The notes: a model not told the origin generated them from the letters alone. A DNA stretch of 64,000 nucleotides from Pyrenopolyporus hunteri (GCA_902806595.1 CADCXC010000035.1:620001-684000); one strand, 5' to 3'; shown: positions 21,815 through 33,692, counted from the stretch's first letter. Numbers and translations are program-made.

Positions 21815-23602
21815 ATGGCTCCCATCCCTAAGCCAAGTCCAAGCTCGCTTGATGGGCCCCAACATAGTCGTGACGCAGCGACTCTTCATCCCAGCACGGC
21901 ATCCGAAGACTCCAGTAATGTATCCACTACAGAAGAGCCAGCGTTAGAAGAACTGCCTACCACGGAACCTCCCTCCACACCCCGAAAAGACACAAGGGGT
22001 GGTGAGGTCTTGTCGACTCCCACTCCCCATACTCCTCAGTTGAGTACTGCCATCAATATCCCTAGAGACTTGGATGTGATGAATCCCATAACACCCCTAA
22101 AGGATCAGACAGAAGAAAATCCATCTGCACCGCGAAGGGCGCGGGTGAGTAGCAGAAGTTTGCCGGCTGCCGTATCCACCCCCTCCCCAATAGACAAGAC
22201 GTCCCAGCGTACCTGGCGTTACGTCGAAGGGTCTACTGGGTGCCAGGGAGTGGGGGACGTAGGGTTCGTCACAGCGCCTAAAAGACCTCGGAGCGCTACA
22301 CCCCCTTCGGCCGACCCCAGCAGCGACGCGGCAGCTTCAGCGGGTCTCAGTAGCGAGTCGGTAGTCATACGAGCGATGCAACGAGAATTCGTCTTCCGGA
22401 ACCTGATCCGCGGCCTCAAGATAGCGTTGAAGGAAGTCCTGGAGAACTGCGGCATGATCCTCGGAAGCAGGGGGCCGTTCCATATGCGCTTCGAGCCAGA
22501 CGTCGGCCACATCCGCTCCGAGGCCATGAAGCCGACGTCCTCGCTGGAGACGATAGCCGACGATGTCGAACGCGCCATGCTCGAGGCCTGGACCCGGCGT
22601 TACGTACGCTTTGTGAACAAGTACTACAACGAGATGCGGCGGGACCTCGTCTCCGAAGCTCGTCTCAAGACCTCCGTCGTCAAGAAAAGCATCCTCGACC
22701 GCGCCGCAGAGGTTAGCGATAAGGCCCCGTATTTACCCCGGGACCCGTACCCCTCGTCCCCGCCTCAGACTCCGACTCCAACCCCGTCCTTATCGTCTCC
22801 CGGCTCGGTGGAGGCTCTACGCCCGCGCATCGCAAGAATGTATATCGGGGACCGCCTCGACGACGACTTCGACTTCGGCGACGACGACGACGATGATGAT
22901 AATGATGATGATAACGATAATGATGATGATGAGGACTACGAGTACGACAGCGACGGCGACATCGACCTAACCTTTAACGTGCGCATCAGCACCGATCGGA
23001 GCCGCAACCGCAACCGCAACCGCAACAACCGCACCCGAAGCCGGAACACAAGCCGAGCCCCTACCCCAACCACCAGATCCGCCACCCGCACCACAACCAC
23101 CACCAACAACAGCACCAACACCGCGCCCATCACCCCCACCACCCCCAGGCGCGCCGCACGCGCCACCCCAACCGGCCCAGGCACGCCGGCCTCCGCGAAG
23201 CGCGTGCGGTTCGCGGAGCCCCGGCCCCGGCCCCGGCAGAGCCTGACGACGCCGCGCCGCCGCCTCCGGTATAACCTGCGCTCCGGGAGCGGGGGCGGGA
23301 CCGTGGCTAGGGCGCCGTCGCTGATCCGGAGGCAGGAACCCCCGCCGCAGCTGCGGTTGCCGTCTTTTGCGCCGCGGCTGGTGCTGGATGGCGCTGCGGG
23401 CCAGGCGGGGCGGGTGGGGCGGGCAGGGCGGGCGGTTGTTGGGCAGATTGGTCGGTATCCTGTTGTTATGCCTGGTGCTACTGGTAGTGGTGGTGGTGGT
23501 GGTGCTGCCGCTAGTGCTGGTGCCGATGGTAATGCTGAGGAGAGAGGCGAGGCTAAGGCGGCTAGTGATGATAGTGATGATGTGTTTAAGCCGGGTCGTT
23601 GA
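21815..23602 (+). CDS. Uncharacterised low-complexity protein with acidic and RN-repeat segments
   Basis: A single exon of 595 aa from the first ATG of the open frame. No family recognised. Residues 1-180 are Pro/Ser/Thr-rich with a possible nuclear localisation signal (PKRPRSATPP). A compact segment at about 184-308 (MQREFVFRNLIRGLKIALKEVL, split by short loops, to YYNEMRRDLVSEARL) is predicted helical and is the only part that looks folded. Then come a Pro/Ser linker, an almost pure Asp/Asn stretch (about 348-383), an Arg-Asn repeat (about 394-405), Thr/Arg-rich sequence and a Gly/Ala-rich tail. The Asp/Asn and Arg/Asn runs arise from triplet-like repeats in the DNA and may vary in length. 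A nuclear role is plausible but is inference. A short upstream exon cannot be excluded. Confidence 0.7.
   Translation: MAPIPKPSPSSLDGPQHSRDAATLHPSTASEDSSNVSTTEEPALEELPTTEPPSTPRKDTRGGEVLSTPTPHTPQLSTAINIPRDLDVMNPITPLKDQTEENPSAPRRARVSSRSLPAAVSTPSPIDKTSQRTWRYVEGSTGCQGVGDVGFVTAPKRPRSATPPSADPSSDAAASAGLSSESVVIRAMQREFVFRNLIRGLKIALKEVLENCGMILGSRGPFHMRFEPDVGHIRSEAMKPTSSLETIADDVERAMLEAWTRRYVRFVNKYYNEMRRDLVSEARLKTSVVKKSILDRAAEVSDKAPYLPRDPYPSSPPQTPTPTPSLSSPGSVEALRPRIARMYIGDRLDDDFDFGDDDDDDDNDDDNDNDDDEDYEYDSDGDIDLTFNVRISTDRSRNRNRNRNNRTRSRNTSRAPTPTTRSATRTTTTTNNSTNTAPITPTTPRRAARATPTGPGTPASAKRVRFAEPRPRPRQSLTTPRRRLRYNLRSGSGGGTVARAPSLIRRQEPPPQLRLPSFAPRLVLDGAAGQAGRVGRAGRAVVGQIGRYPVVMPGATGSGGGGGAAASAGADGNAEERGEAKAASDDSDDVFKPGR
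22881..22932 (+). repeat. GAY/AAT triplet run encoding poly-Asp/Asn
   Basis: A triplet-repeat-like run of GAC, GAT and AAT codons within the gene at 21815, giving an acidic tract. Direct observation; a likely length-variable site. Confidence 0.8.
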
Positions 23603-24314
23603 TGGTGTTACTGGTGGTTGTAGGGTCAGGCGGTAAAGGGCATAGGGCGTAGGGCTCTGAAAGGGAAGTCGGTGATTTCTATGGATAGGTACTTACCTAC
23701 CCATCTGTCTGGGGTTTGCTTTGTGGCGGAACTGGAGTTTGTTTAGTAAAACAGAGATTGTCTTTGATTTCTAACTTGTGGTTTGGTTGGGTATGACCTT
23801 ATGTCTAGAGGTAGATATTAGATATTAGATCTTAGACAATAGACTTAGATCTCTTACCCAGCCCGCGGAAAGCCCCTATCCCGCGCCCGGCCCCTGAATA
23901 CCGTCTAGGGTCCCTCGGGATATATGGAAAATTCATTCGCTGTGGAAGCGGGCGCCGAATCCTTTCGCATCTACGTTACTCCATCGTAATACGCAACATG
24001 ACACTCACATTGTCAGCTGACAGGAGACGAGAAAGAAAAATGAGCCACGACTAAAGGGTTATCGCGAAGCCGTACGTTAGTCTATACGCTCTGTAATACA
24101 CACTAGATAATAATACACGCGTGCAACTCACTTGCGTACCGACTATATACGCCCCCTAAACATAGAACTCCAAGCAAGCTCGTCCACTAATACCTACCTA
24201 ATATTATACATAATCCTAACCTCGTTACCTCGTTATTGGGGAGGAATGGGTATCTCGGTTCCCCTTTCTAGAATCTCTAGCCATTGTATAACCCCAACCG
24301 TGTTTTTCAGTTGC
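23603..24314. other. Intergenic, convergent 3' flanks
   Basis: Between the stop codons of the acidic protein (+) and the SAT4-type membrane protein (-). Contains ACTTACCTACCC near 23691 and an AGATATTAGATATTAGAT run at about 23813-23830. No gene is seen. Confidence 0.55.
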
Positions 24315-25514
24315 TTAAACCTCGAGTATCTGCTCGTCGGATTCGTCCCTGATAGGTGCTTTAGTCTCCTGTCTGTTTACAGGATGCATCTCGTTGCTGG
24401 CGCCGAGTGAGCGGTAGGGTCCGACTGCCTCGCTTGTATTGTGGCTAGTTGGAGCCTGGGATCGCCCCCAGATGGCTGGTATGTGTTTGAGTAGGGGTCG
24501 TAGAGCTGCCGCCGATGCGGCGAATGTGGCCATTCCCAGCTCGATGTCGGCCCATAGGAGTAATTCGTAGTGGAGTCCTTCGGCCACCTCCCCCTTGGCG
24601 GTCGATAGTCTGACGATGATGACGAGTTTGACGATGGTGGCGGAGCTTGCACTATGCGAGAATTAGTATCCGTTATTATTCGGATTATCCTTTGCTGTCT
24701 CTGATAAGAAATCAAAGCATGGACCTACAATGCGCCTAATCCCAGGAGTAATAAGACGGACACCTTCAACCTGGTGCTCATATGAACCTTCCTGAGTATG
24801 ATAATCGGCAGTAGTGCGTAGAAGTAGTCGATGAAGATATTGGTGATGGTGCGGAAGTACCCTACTTGAGTGCAAGCCTTGCTGCCGGCCCAATTGGACG
24901 CGCCATTCTGGGCGCAAGGCCACGCCGCAAACAGCGTCATTATAATGGTCCACGCAGCTACAACGCCCATGGACCCGATCAGAATCCAACGTAACCGCTT
25001 GGTCGATGCCAGGCGGTAGAGAACGAGCGCTACAGCCAGTTTGACCAGGCCGGCGCTGATGTAGAGTGTCAACTGGTTGGCGAATAGGAACTAAGAGCAG
25101 ACGCACCGCCGTTAGTCTTCTGGCTAATAATATGCTCAGACGAGGGAAGAGAATTCCACTTGAGACGAATAATATAAAGACTTCACCCACACGTGTGGCC
25201 TTGGTTTTGTCGTATTGTGGCTGCTTATCCGTAGCAGCGTAGCCGTACCGCATGGACGTGAAGCCCATACCACACGAGATGATATAACCGATCTAACGGA
25301 CGCAGTCGTGTCAGTGTGATATTCTTAACGCAATCTCTATATTTGGGTATTATAGCATAGGCGGACTTACATATGTCAAGATGAGAACCACATCGTCCAA
25401 GCCGAATCCGCGTGTGAGCATCTTTGTTCGAACGTAGATGCGGGCGGCCAAGGCGATACTATCCACGACCAAGAACACCACCATAGCCGCTATCAGATCG
25501 TCCCGATGTCCCAT
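24315..25514 (-). CDS. SAT4-type (rhodopsin-like) seven-helix integral membrane protein
   Basis: Four exons, 25514-25371, 25292-25191, 25090-24729 and 24651-24315, with introns of 78, 100 and 77 nt; 314 aa. The fungal rhodopsin-like signatures become continuous only after splicing. Helix 1 and its cytoplasmic loop end in RIYVRTKMLTRGFGLDDVV. They are followed by GYIISCGMGF, the helix LYISAGLVKLAVALVLYRLA, the CAQNGASNW..C loop, a helix at YFYALLPIIIL, VSVLLLLGLGAFASSATIVKLV, and finally LLLWADIELGMATFAASAAALRPLL. About seven membrane helices fit. The C-terminal 60 residues are hydrophilic. These proteins are abundant in plant-associated and saprotrophic ascomycetes; most have no proven ligand, and some resemble PTH11-class receptors, though no CFEM domain is present here. 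The donor of exon 2 (GTGGGT) is less typical, so that junction is the weakest. Divergent from the GH105 gene. Confidence 0.85.
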
Positions 25515-28116
25515 AGTGGCGGTTTGAAGTCAACCGCGGCCTAGCGGCTTCGTGACTTAGTGAGCTAAGCTCCGAATATTTTCGACGGCGCGGAACGGCA
25601 TCTACGATATATGGGGAATAGAGAACTTTGGATACTCGAATGCGCGGGGAACTTAGGAGGCTCTAGATGGGAGACGGACAGTGGCCAGCCTGGTATATGA
25701 CTGACGGACCTAAAGGGGTCGAGCTGAGAGAGGGCAGCGATCATGAGACGGTACTATTGGTCCTACCTGGTACTGACTTACCTACTTAGAATCTTACATC
25801 TCTGTAGATGCAACATATATTCCGGGGAATCACGGCTACTTCAGCGCATAGCCACCACATGCGTAAAACGAAAGTCCAGCTTGTGGTAGTATGGCGAATA
25901 TGTGTATAGTAAGTACGCATGATTGCCTGCATCATTGGGGGTGCGTAGGATTTGAGGAGAGAGAGAGGAAACACGGAAAAACATAATGGGAGAGGTGGAA
26001 AAGCGCCCCAGACGGCCGCCGGGCTCGTCAGCTTGGTGACCGAAACCCCCATGTCTTACCTATCATTCATATTACCTGTTATTCATACGATCTTCACGAG
26101 CCGGCCGCGGTCGCTAGCGAATACAGCTATGTTGTGTGCTGGCTCCGCAGGCGGAGAGGGACGGACAGGGCTTCCACAGCGGGAGCTGAAAGCGCAGTGT
26201 AACCCTATCTTCTGCAACTCATCTATTTCGTGTGACAATGTAACACTCGGCTCTCGATTTGGGAGGTTCGTCCTTCCTGCTCGAACGGTGTTATAGTCCG
26301 TCACAGAATGTAAGTGGTTTGAATAAGGTTGCCCCATTGCTAATGGAAATGAGCGATCGTAGCTGATCCCCCCGCTCGTAGGGCCATCGACCTAGGGGAC
26401 AGCTAAGTGACAAGGCGCTCATCGCGTGCCCTTAAGGTGCTTCCTATATTTGTTCGAGTGTGAGGCAGGCTGGCTAACGCCAATTAAAATATGCCCGGGT
26501 GGATATTGGTGGCGTAAAGAGGAAGAAAATGTGGAATCAAAGTCACACGAAGTTTCAAAGACACTGAAGCAACAAACCAACCACGTATAATTGGGCGGTG
26601 CAACCATGCCGGACGTTCTCGTTTCCTGTCATGGAAGCCTGATGCCATTGGGTGGTAGGCGGGAGAGCAAACCCATCCTTCATCAAACCTGTGTTCTATA
26701 GAATACCTATATCATGATCCCAATCCAATGCTATTCGTCAGCTCGCTGGGATCCCATGTGAGGGGTTCCTTATAGAAAACATTCTATTGCATGGAAGCCT
26801 TCGAAATACCACCCTACCTCTGAGCACAACCCGGAATCCCGTCCTTGTCTTACATGACGGAACAATAGGACTCCGATCTTTTAGGCACCCTACCTCTGCT
26901 CATGTGGCGGGTGCGAGACTTGACCCGTTAACACTTATAAAAAGCACTTGTTTACCCCTGTACCAACGCAAGTTACGGCACTAGTATTTTACCCAAGCCT
27001 GCCCGCCCGCAAGATTAGGATTGGCATTAGGAAAGAATACAGTAATAGGAAAATGGGGTCGACGTCCACCGCTACTATGAGAAGTCGCGGTAATTGGCCT
27101 TTATTTGCGTGTCGGTAGAGATTCAACCTTTGGTCAAACGGAGCCCTACTTTATCAAATAGCTTAATATATATATTATGATTATTAGTTCTTCAAAATGA
27201 TGGAGAAACAGGTACCTCATAAGGCGGCACGCTGTCGGAGGGGAAGATGGTGTGTTTTAAACACCCGATTTTTGATAACGCCCACGCCCCGACGCCAGGC
27301 AGGGCATCAAGAGGCGCAACAAATGAGTTCCCCATTCAAGTCTAATGGGGACTAGTGCCGATTGGAAAACGCCATCCGAGAAGGGATGGATACGAGGGTA
27401 TTTCCGGATGGCATCCGCGTTTGTGTTATACCGCTATTTTTAAATGCTTTATCCAACACTCAAAATTCATTAATACAAACGACGATGAGCTATTATATAA
27501 GTCGTGTTACCTCTGATATCTTCTCAAATTTACTCCTTAATCAAAATTGGATTAAAAACGTATAGGATAGGTAGAGAGATAGCATGAAATCATTAAACTG
27601 AGCCGAGCAAACGTCGGCACCGATCGCGGCGTCCCAACAAAGCGGGATGTCCACGGATCCTTCTTTGTACGGACCCCCTTGTTGCCATGCAACCTGCAGA
27701 ACATCATCGATACCATACCTACCACGTATATACCTGAGGCGAAGCATCCGCCGGTTCGGTAACGTCTGCCGCGGTCAATTTCCCAAGGGTCCGGGTCGCC
27801 AGTTCCGATCAAAGCAATCAGACCTCGTGCAGGAAACCGCTCTCTTTGAGAAGGATTTCTAATTCGCTTCGTCCACTTCTTTTTCCCATCCTCCTTTCCC
27901 AACCATCTTCGCCCTCCTATTCTTCGTCACCATCACCATCACACAGACGCGTACACACACACACACACATGTATCCGGCCTAATCGAAGGTCCACGAGGT
28001 CAGTTGTTGTGGTCGCCCATTAGCAGCAAACACACGGGGATCCCGACTTAGATTTGTGAGAGGGAGGGGCCGGTTGCATCAAGAGGGGAGGAAGAGACGG
28101 ACAGACAGACACCACG
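25515..28116. other. Intergenic region between divergent SAT4-type and GH105 genes
   Basis: 2.6 kb without a supportable gene. The only notable structures are a palindromic GTGTTTTAAACAC near 27250-27264, an 8-bp inverted repeat GCCATCCG/CGGATGGC near 27370-27413, and a short CA run at 27950-27968. Open frames at 25786-26337 and 27552-27902 overlap on both strands and show no domain. The right end must contain the GH105 promoter. Confidence 0.5.
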
Positions 28117-29454
28117 ATGCTCGCACCAACACCATCTCGTCTGGCAGCAGGCGCAACACTCGCACTCGCCCTCCTCGCCAACCCAGCGATAGCAGGGGAA
28201 CCGTCACCAGCGGTGCAGAGCAAGCAATCGACATGGATGGCATCGAGCATCATGTCGCGGCGCCAGGGCATCATGACGGGCAAGGGCGGCTCGTCGGAAC
28301 TACTACAAGCCGGCGTGACGCAGAAGGCCCTCACCGCCCTCGCCGCGCAGTACCCAGACGACGCGTTCGCGGCCGAGGTGCGCGCGTACATCCGCGCGAG
28401 CGCCGCGTCCGTCGTGCCCTTCACCCTGAACGCCACGCACGACGCGCTGTCGTACCCGCTCGACCGGCTGTCGAACGGAAACGCGCTGCTGGCCCTGCAA
28501 CAGGGATCAGCGACCGATAACAGCAACGACAACCAGACGGCATCGTTCCGCGCGGCCGCCGACGCCCTGCGCCAGAGCATCGATCTCAACCGGCGCAACC
28601 CCGAGGGCGGGCTGTGGTACTTCGTGTACCCGGAGTGGAGCTACCTCGACGGGATGTACTCGCTCGCACCCTTCTACACCCTGTACTCACTTTCCTCCTC
28701 CTCCTCTCCCTCCGCCACCACCGCCGCCCTCAACGACATGTACTTCCAGCTGGACCTGCTCTGGAACCGGACGCAGCACGCGGCGACGGGCCTCCTCGTG
28801 CACGGGTACGACGCCTCGCGGACGGCGGTCTGGGCGGACCCGGACACGGGGGCGAGCCCGCACGTCTGGGGCCGCAGCCTGGGGTGGTACGCGATGGCGG
28901 TGGTGGACACGCTCGAGGCGCTGCCGCGCGGCGGCGCGTGCCGCCTGCGCGGCGCCCTGCTGGCCAAGTACCGCGCGCTCGCCGCCGCCCTCGTGCGCGC
29001 CGCCGACCCCGCCACCGGCGCCTGGTGGCAGCTCCTCGACGAGCCCGCGAAGGAGGCCAACTACCTCGAGTCCAGCGGCAGCGCCATGTTCGCGTACGCC
29101 CTGCTCAAGGGCGCGAGGCTCGGGTACCTCGGCGGGAACGCCACGCTCGCGGAGGCCGCGGCGGCGGCGGGGGTTCGCGGGCATGGGTATTTGACACGGG
29201 CGTTTGTGGTGAGGGAGGCGAATGGTACGCTGGGGTATAATGGCACGGTGTCGGTGTGCAGTCTGAACTCGACAGCGAGTTATGAGGTGAGTGACTGCTC
29301 TTGCTAATATGTGCTCCCGGTTCTTTTTCTTTTGAACGATGAGGCTAACCCTTCGTGATAGTATTATGTCAAGCAGCCCATCAGTTATAATAACGTACTC
29401 GGAGCCGCGGCATACGTCCTCGCGTCCCTCGAGGTCGAGCGTCTAGGAGCTTAA
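28117..29454 (+). CDS. Secreted GH105 unsaturated glucuronyl/rhamnogalacturonyl hydrolase
   Basis: Two exons, 28117-29286 and 29362-29454, with a 75-nt intron (CTAAC branch site at about 29345); 420 aa. A signal peptide covers about 1-26 (ALALLANPAIAG). The mature protein follows the (alpha/alpha)6 barrel pattern of GH105/GH88: NGNALLAL, EGGLWYFVYPEWSYLDGMYSLAPF, VWGRSLGWYAMAVVDTLE, WWQLLDEP, NYLESSGSAMFAYALLKG, and a closing YYVKQPISYNNVLGAAAYVLAS. Asp178 in WSYLDGMY sits where the family's general-acid Asp is found. Such enzymes remove the unsaturated uronic acid left by pectate or rhamnogalacturonan lyases, so this one probably acts on plant cell-wall fragments outside the cell. Several N-glycosylation sequons are visible. 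Very GC-rich third positions produce long false open frames on other strands. AATAAA overlaps the stop codon region (29453-29458). Confidence 0.92.
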
Positions 29455-32400
29455 TAAAGGGCGTAGGGCCGCTTTATGTTTATAGGTTTAGTGCTCATAT
29501 ATTAGGTGCTTGAAATGGCCCCGGCGAGCAAGTATTGCGGTACGATTTGTACGTATGGTATTAATATACGTCGTCCGAGATGAACTACGTTACTAGTCAT
29601 ATAACACTTAATCTTTAATCCCCAGAATCAGTCGCTTTTCGGAACTAATTGCACTCTGTATCTCGAGGCCTAGACATACATAAGTATATGTGGCATCCCT
29701 ATCCTTGCTCCCAGTAGTATCGTTCCGATCAAGATCTCGGCTGGCTGTCTAAGAATCGCCACGTCGCGTAACTCGAATACCTCAGCATCCCCAAGCGAGG
29801 CTCGCACGACATGAGGGAATAGGCCATTGGCCATCAGCTATACTACGTGACCGCCCAGTTTCACGGCTTTCCCCGGTCGATCCACCGGCCGGGCGGGAAG
29901 TATACACTGGCGTACGGCTAGTGACCCGAAATATGAACAGGGTCATAGTTAGCTATAGCAGCTCTTCCCGGTAGCGAGCAAGCATATATGCACTCATGTA
30001 AACAGGTTGCCATTCGGGACTGCCCGTGTGAGCACGACATACGTCCCACTTCTCTACGACTCTGCGTACGCGTCCTGCAAGACTAGGTTGAGATCTGATA
30101 TTGGCCTATTTGCGGTTTGGGTACGGGTAGTATGTTGGCTAAAGCTTGACGTTGGGACGTGGCTACTCTAACGGGCATAACCCCCGCCCCTTTTTATATC
30201 GGCTTTAGATATGCGCGTGTAGCCTTAATTTGGTCCGCTGTTTGGAATTCATACCTATTCTTTACTAGCCGGGGTTGACGATTTACATATAGATATACAG
30301 GTGCTTGTAGACAGAACTTAAAGATACACCTCGGATTCCGAGACCTTAGAAGACCTTAGAGAAAGTTGTGAAAAATAAATATATGAACAAATATACAGAG
30401 ACTACGGAGCGATTCTCTCATCAGATCTACGCAGAAATTCCCTGAAGCGATTATGATATCCACTTAATACCAATAGCCGGCTGTAGGGGAGATAGATGGC
30501 TAGAAAGTATTTCACTTTACGGCCCAGTTTCTTCGAGTACGTACTGCTCCAGTATTAGTGGCCTGCCTATGCTATACCAGGTATTTACGTATACCTAGAC
30601 GAGATACTCCGTCCCACGATAATAGTTAGTGGTATAAATGGAAATTTTCCGTTCCAGATTATTGGTACACTATCCTTGGATCGCGTTCTCCAAGACAGGC
30701 TACAGTAATGTCGATCCGGGATAGATAGGTATGTATCCTGAAAGACCCAATCTTCTCTATACGGTACGTATGAGTGGAGAAGGTAAGTAGTACGGTATCT
30801 AGGCATTCATTGAGACATCCTAGGCTTATAACAAGTGATCACGAACGTTGGCTAATGCACTCCGTCAGAGGCGTGGTGTATGCCGACGCGATAAGTATCC
30901 ACCTACGCTACCTTTGATATAACGAAACCAGGTAAGAAGCTACATTGCGCATATTAACAGATGGAGAGGTTGAGAAGACTAGAAGGCGATATCCACGACA
31001 TCGCCTTTGAGCATCAAGAGACCTTACTGAAGCATACGCCTCGAGCTTCGCCTACTCAGTCGCTATTACTTACCGCCTAGGTAATCCTAGATGTACACGG
31101 AGGGTTAGGACCATCCATCCAATAAGAAGCCGGCAGGATTCAGACCACTGCTGGTGGTGAGTGAATATGACCACTTCATCATGTGAGTAGAGCTACTTGT
31201 GATGGGAACCCCTAGGCAGTCAAAACAGGACCGGTGACCGGGCTCTGAACATATCTGGTCGGAAGGGCGAGCAAGCCTAACGCGCTGTAAACATGCAGCT
31301 CTCGTCAAAAGCGGTTAAGTCTAATTACCCACCTAGTGTAGCTAGAAGATTCGAAGATACAATACTGGAATAGCACCGGTGTTTCTCAAGAGCCAGGTTC
31401 CCGCCGGGATATTCTAATCGAGACAGCTTGCTAGGGATCCTCGTCAATCCTTAGATAGCTAGCTTGCTGCCCTCTTCGGGAGAGCCAGGAGTATCCGAGA
31501 GAGCTGTAAAACCACGTTTTGCGATCGGCAAGGTGATCTACCTCGAAGTCTTCGAGACCAGGACACTGGTTCCTTAAGGCGAGTAACCTGGGCGAGGGAT
31601 CCTTGAACAACGTGAATCTCCACATGCACGCTCTGCGGCGCAGCTTAAGGTGTTGGGTCGAGTCTAAACAATCGTGAAGATCACCCGACTACCAAAACCC
31701 AAAAGTCCTTTTTGGTTTGCGTAAGCTGCGGGCTAGACCGCGCATACGATAGATAGCATTGGCGTTTAGGGAGAGCGGCCTTGGCCGTTTTGTTATCTCG
31801 CAGCCTTGGTGAAGCGAATCATGCGGGTACTCGTTACGAGTCACTTGTCTTCATCAAAGATAAATTAGCTACGTCGAAATTGTAGCCCGAATCGGCGATT
31901 GCTGGGCCTTGGAGATGAAGTTATATGAAGTCTTCTGCCATCGGATATTGTCCCGTCATCCAGGCTAAAGAGGCTGAATAACCTCGTCAGTTATTGTGGG
32001 GCACCACAATGCTCGAGTCGGGCAGTAATCGCCAATCATGAGGCGTAGCCTGTCTAGACTCCTTTAAATCGTAAATTAGAATGTCTGAGAACTCTTAGGT
32101 TCGTCGACGGCATCGTATCGCATCTCGCCTACAGCAATATGCGTGCCGCGGGAACTACGAGCCTAGAACTCGTCCCCAGGAGGAACACATGCCGTCACTT
32201 TGCGGAAACTTCGTGATTTCCAACTATATCCAACGGCGCTTGGTCAAAATACGCTCGTCGGAAGGATCTTGAAGAGGAAGGTCGTTTTCTCTTGTGATTC
32301 TTGTGTCGCTAGCGAAAGGGGTCGATATCAAGATATTCGGCTCACTTCGGGCTCCCTGTCAACACAGATAGGAGTACCCGCGACATGACGAACCTGTAGG

Positions 32401-33152
32401 TGAGGCATCATGCCACGACGCAGTAAACTCAGGTGCTCAGGTGGTCTCTATGTCATGAGTTTTGTATTTCTTTGACGAAAAACACGTTTCGAGCATGGCT
32501 CTATTTGGCGTCAAAGTGGTTCGACGGAGATCTCACGCTCCAGGCTTGCGTTGTCATCCCTTACATACGTTGGAGGAGCAACCAACTCTCTCGACGGCTC
32601 TCAGGTATGCTGTAACGTGAACAAGGCTCCGGACCTAAGCCTAATATAAAAGTAAGGTTACTCCAAAAATAGGACGGGACCTACACAGGGTGATGGCCCG
32701 GGTTGCCATGTAATATAACCGCACCGCGAAACCGACCCCCGAAGGTGCACCTCGGAAACCGTCGTCTTTCCTTCTGCAGTGACTAGCGCAGTGAGAATAC
32801 GACGCGCCCCCGGAAGGATGGAAAGGACGAGAACAACGATGGTAGCTCACCCGGAACGACTACTGGAACGGGTGACAGTCGTGAGTCTCCAATCATGCAG
32901 GGCTAAGGCTATTTAAAGACGGGAGGGATGGAGTATAGTGATAAGACGCGCGTGTATATAATGGCTTCGTTTTCCGCGTTTAAGTTAATCGTATAGTCTC
33001 GTCCCATCGTCAGTCCATTCTTCCCCAGCGAAGGCCGATAACTATAATTATCAGGAATAACTACTTCGAAAACTTGTCAGTAGACATCGACATCGCAGCA
33101 AGCTGAACAAAGTCGACTAATAAAGGAAGCAGTCAAATATCAAACATCCAAG
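29455..33152. other. Gene-poor region
   Basis: 3.7 kb of lower-GC DNA with frequent stop codons in all frames. The only coding-like signals are short LRR-like stretches on the minus strand at 31431-31688 and in scattered frames around 31.9-32.1 kb. A TATATAAT motif at about 32955 may belong to the promoter of the gene at 33153. Confidence 0.5.
31431..31688 (-). pseudogene. Possible decayed F-box/LRR-like coding relic
   Basis: An 85-codon open stretch without a sensible start or end, preceded in frame by TAG. The translation contains LDSTQHLKLRRRACMWRF and LLALRNQCPGLEDFEVD, spaced like leucine-rich repeats of fungal F-box proteins. Short LRR-like pieces in other frames upstream (for example NLRVLRHSNLRFKG near 32.08-32.1 kb, minus strand) would fit a frameshifted remnant. 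The assignment rests on visual pattern only. Confidence 0.25.
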
Positions 33153-33692
33153 ATGAAGATGCTCATCGTCGGTGTCGTCGCCGCGCTGGCTGGGTAAGAG
33201 AGCGCACGCTTCCTTCTTGATGCCCAAGGAGTCGTAAGTCGTATAATGCTAACAGAATAACGGCGTAGCATTATCAACGCCGCGGCCGTCAGCCCCATCA
33301 TCGACGTTACGGTTCTCCCCGAGCACACGGATAGCGAGCGCCCCTGGCCCCCGCGGCCAACAAAGACGGTGACCGAGACGGTAACCCCGTCAAGCGCTTC
33401 GACGACGACGACCTTTGAGATCAGCATCACCACGCTGCCGGTCAAGCCTACCACGCCGCTCCCTGTTGTTTGCCCGACCGTGACGCACACGACTCGGCCC
33501 AGCAACTGCGAGCCGATGCTGTGCCCTGTGCCCGGCTGCACATTCCAGAGAGAGCTGCTCGTCCCCTGCGGCTGCGCTGGCGTGAAGACTGCTCTCTTCG
33601 TCGACGGCTGCCAGACCGCCTGCCCCGAGGGCTGCATAACAAGGCTCAGGACGGTCACCGCGGCTTGCGCGACTCAGACTCCGGCGCTTTGA
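33153..33692 (+). CDS. Small secreted Thr/Pro- and Cys-rich protein
   Basis: Two exons, 33153-33193 and 33269-33692, with a 75-nt intron (33194-33268) whose branch site GCTAACAG is clear; 154 aa. A signal peptide is evident (MKMLIVGVVAALAG, completed across the splice as IINAAAV). A Thr/Pro-rich linker follows (about 40-80, TVTETVTPSSASTTTT). The C-terminal domain has ten Cys in a compact pattern (VCP, NCEP, LCPVPGC, PCGCAG, GCQTACPEGC, AAC). No known family was recognised. The size, secretion signal, even Cys count and position at the edge of gene-poor DNA are those of a candidate effector or cell-wall protein; that role is inference. No GPI-type C-terminal hydrophobic tail is present. The second in-frame ATG at 33159 is an alternative start. 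Confidence 0.78.

Noticed and set aside
27552..27902. 116-codon minus-strand frame before the GH105 gene
   Set aside because: No domain, no splice partners, and overlapped by another plus-strand frame of equal quality.
28303..29246. Arg/Pro-rich open frames on both strands over the GH105 gene
   Set aside because: Same cause: GC-rich codon third positions of the real GH105 exon. No domain is visible.
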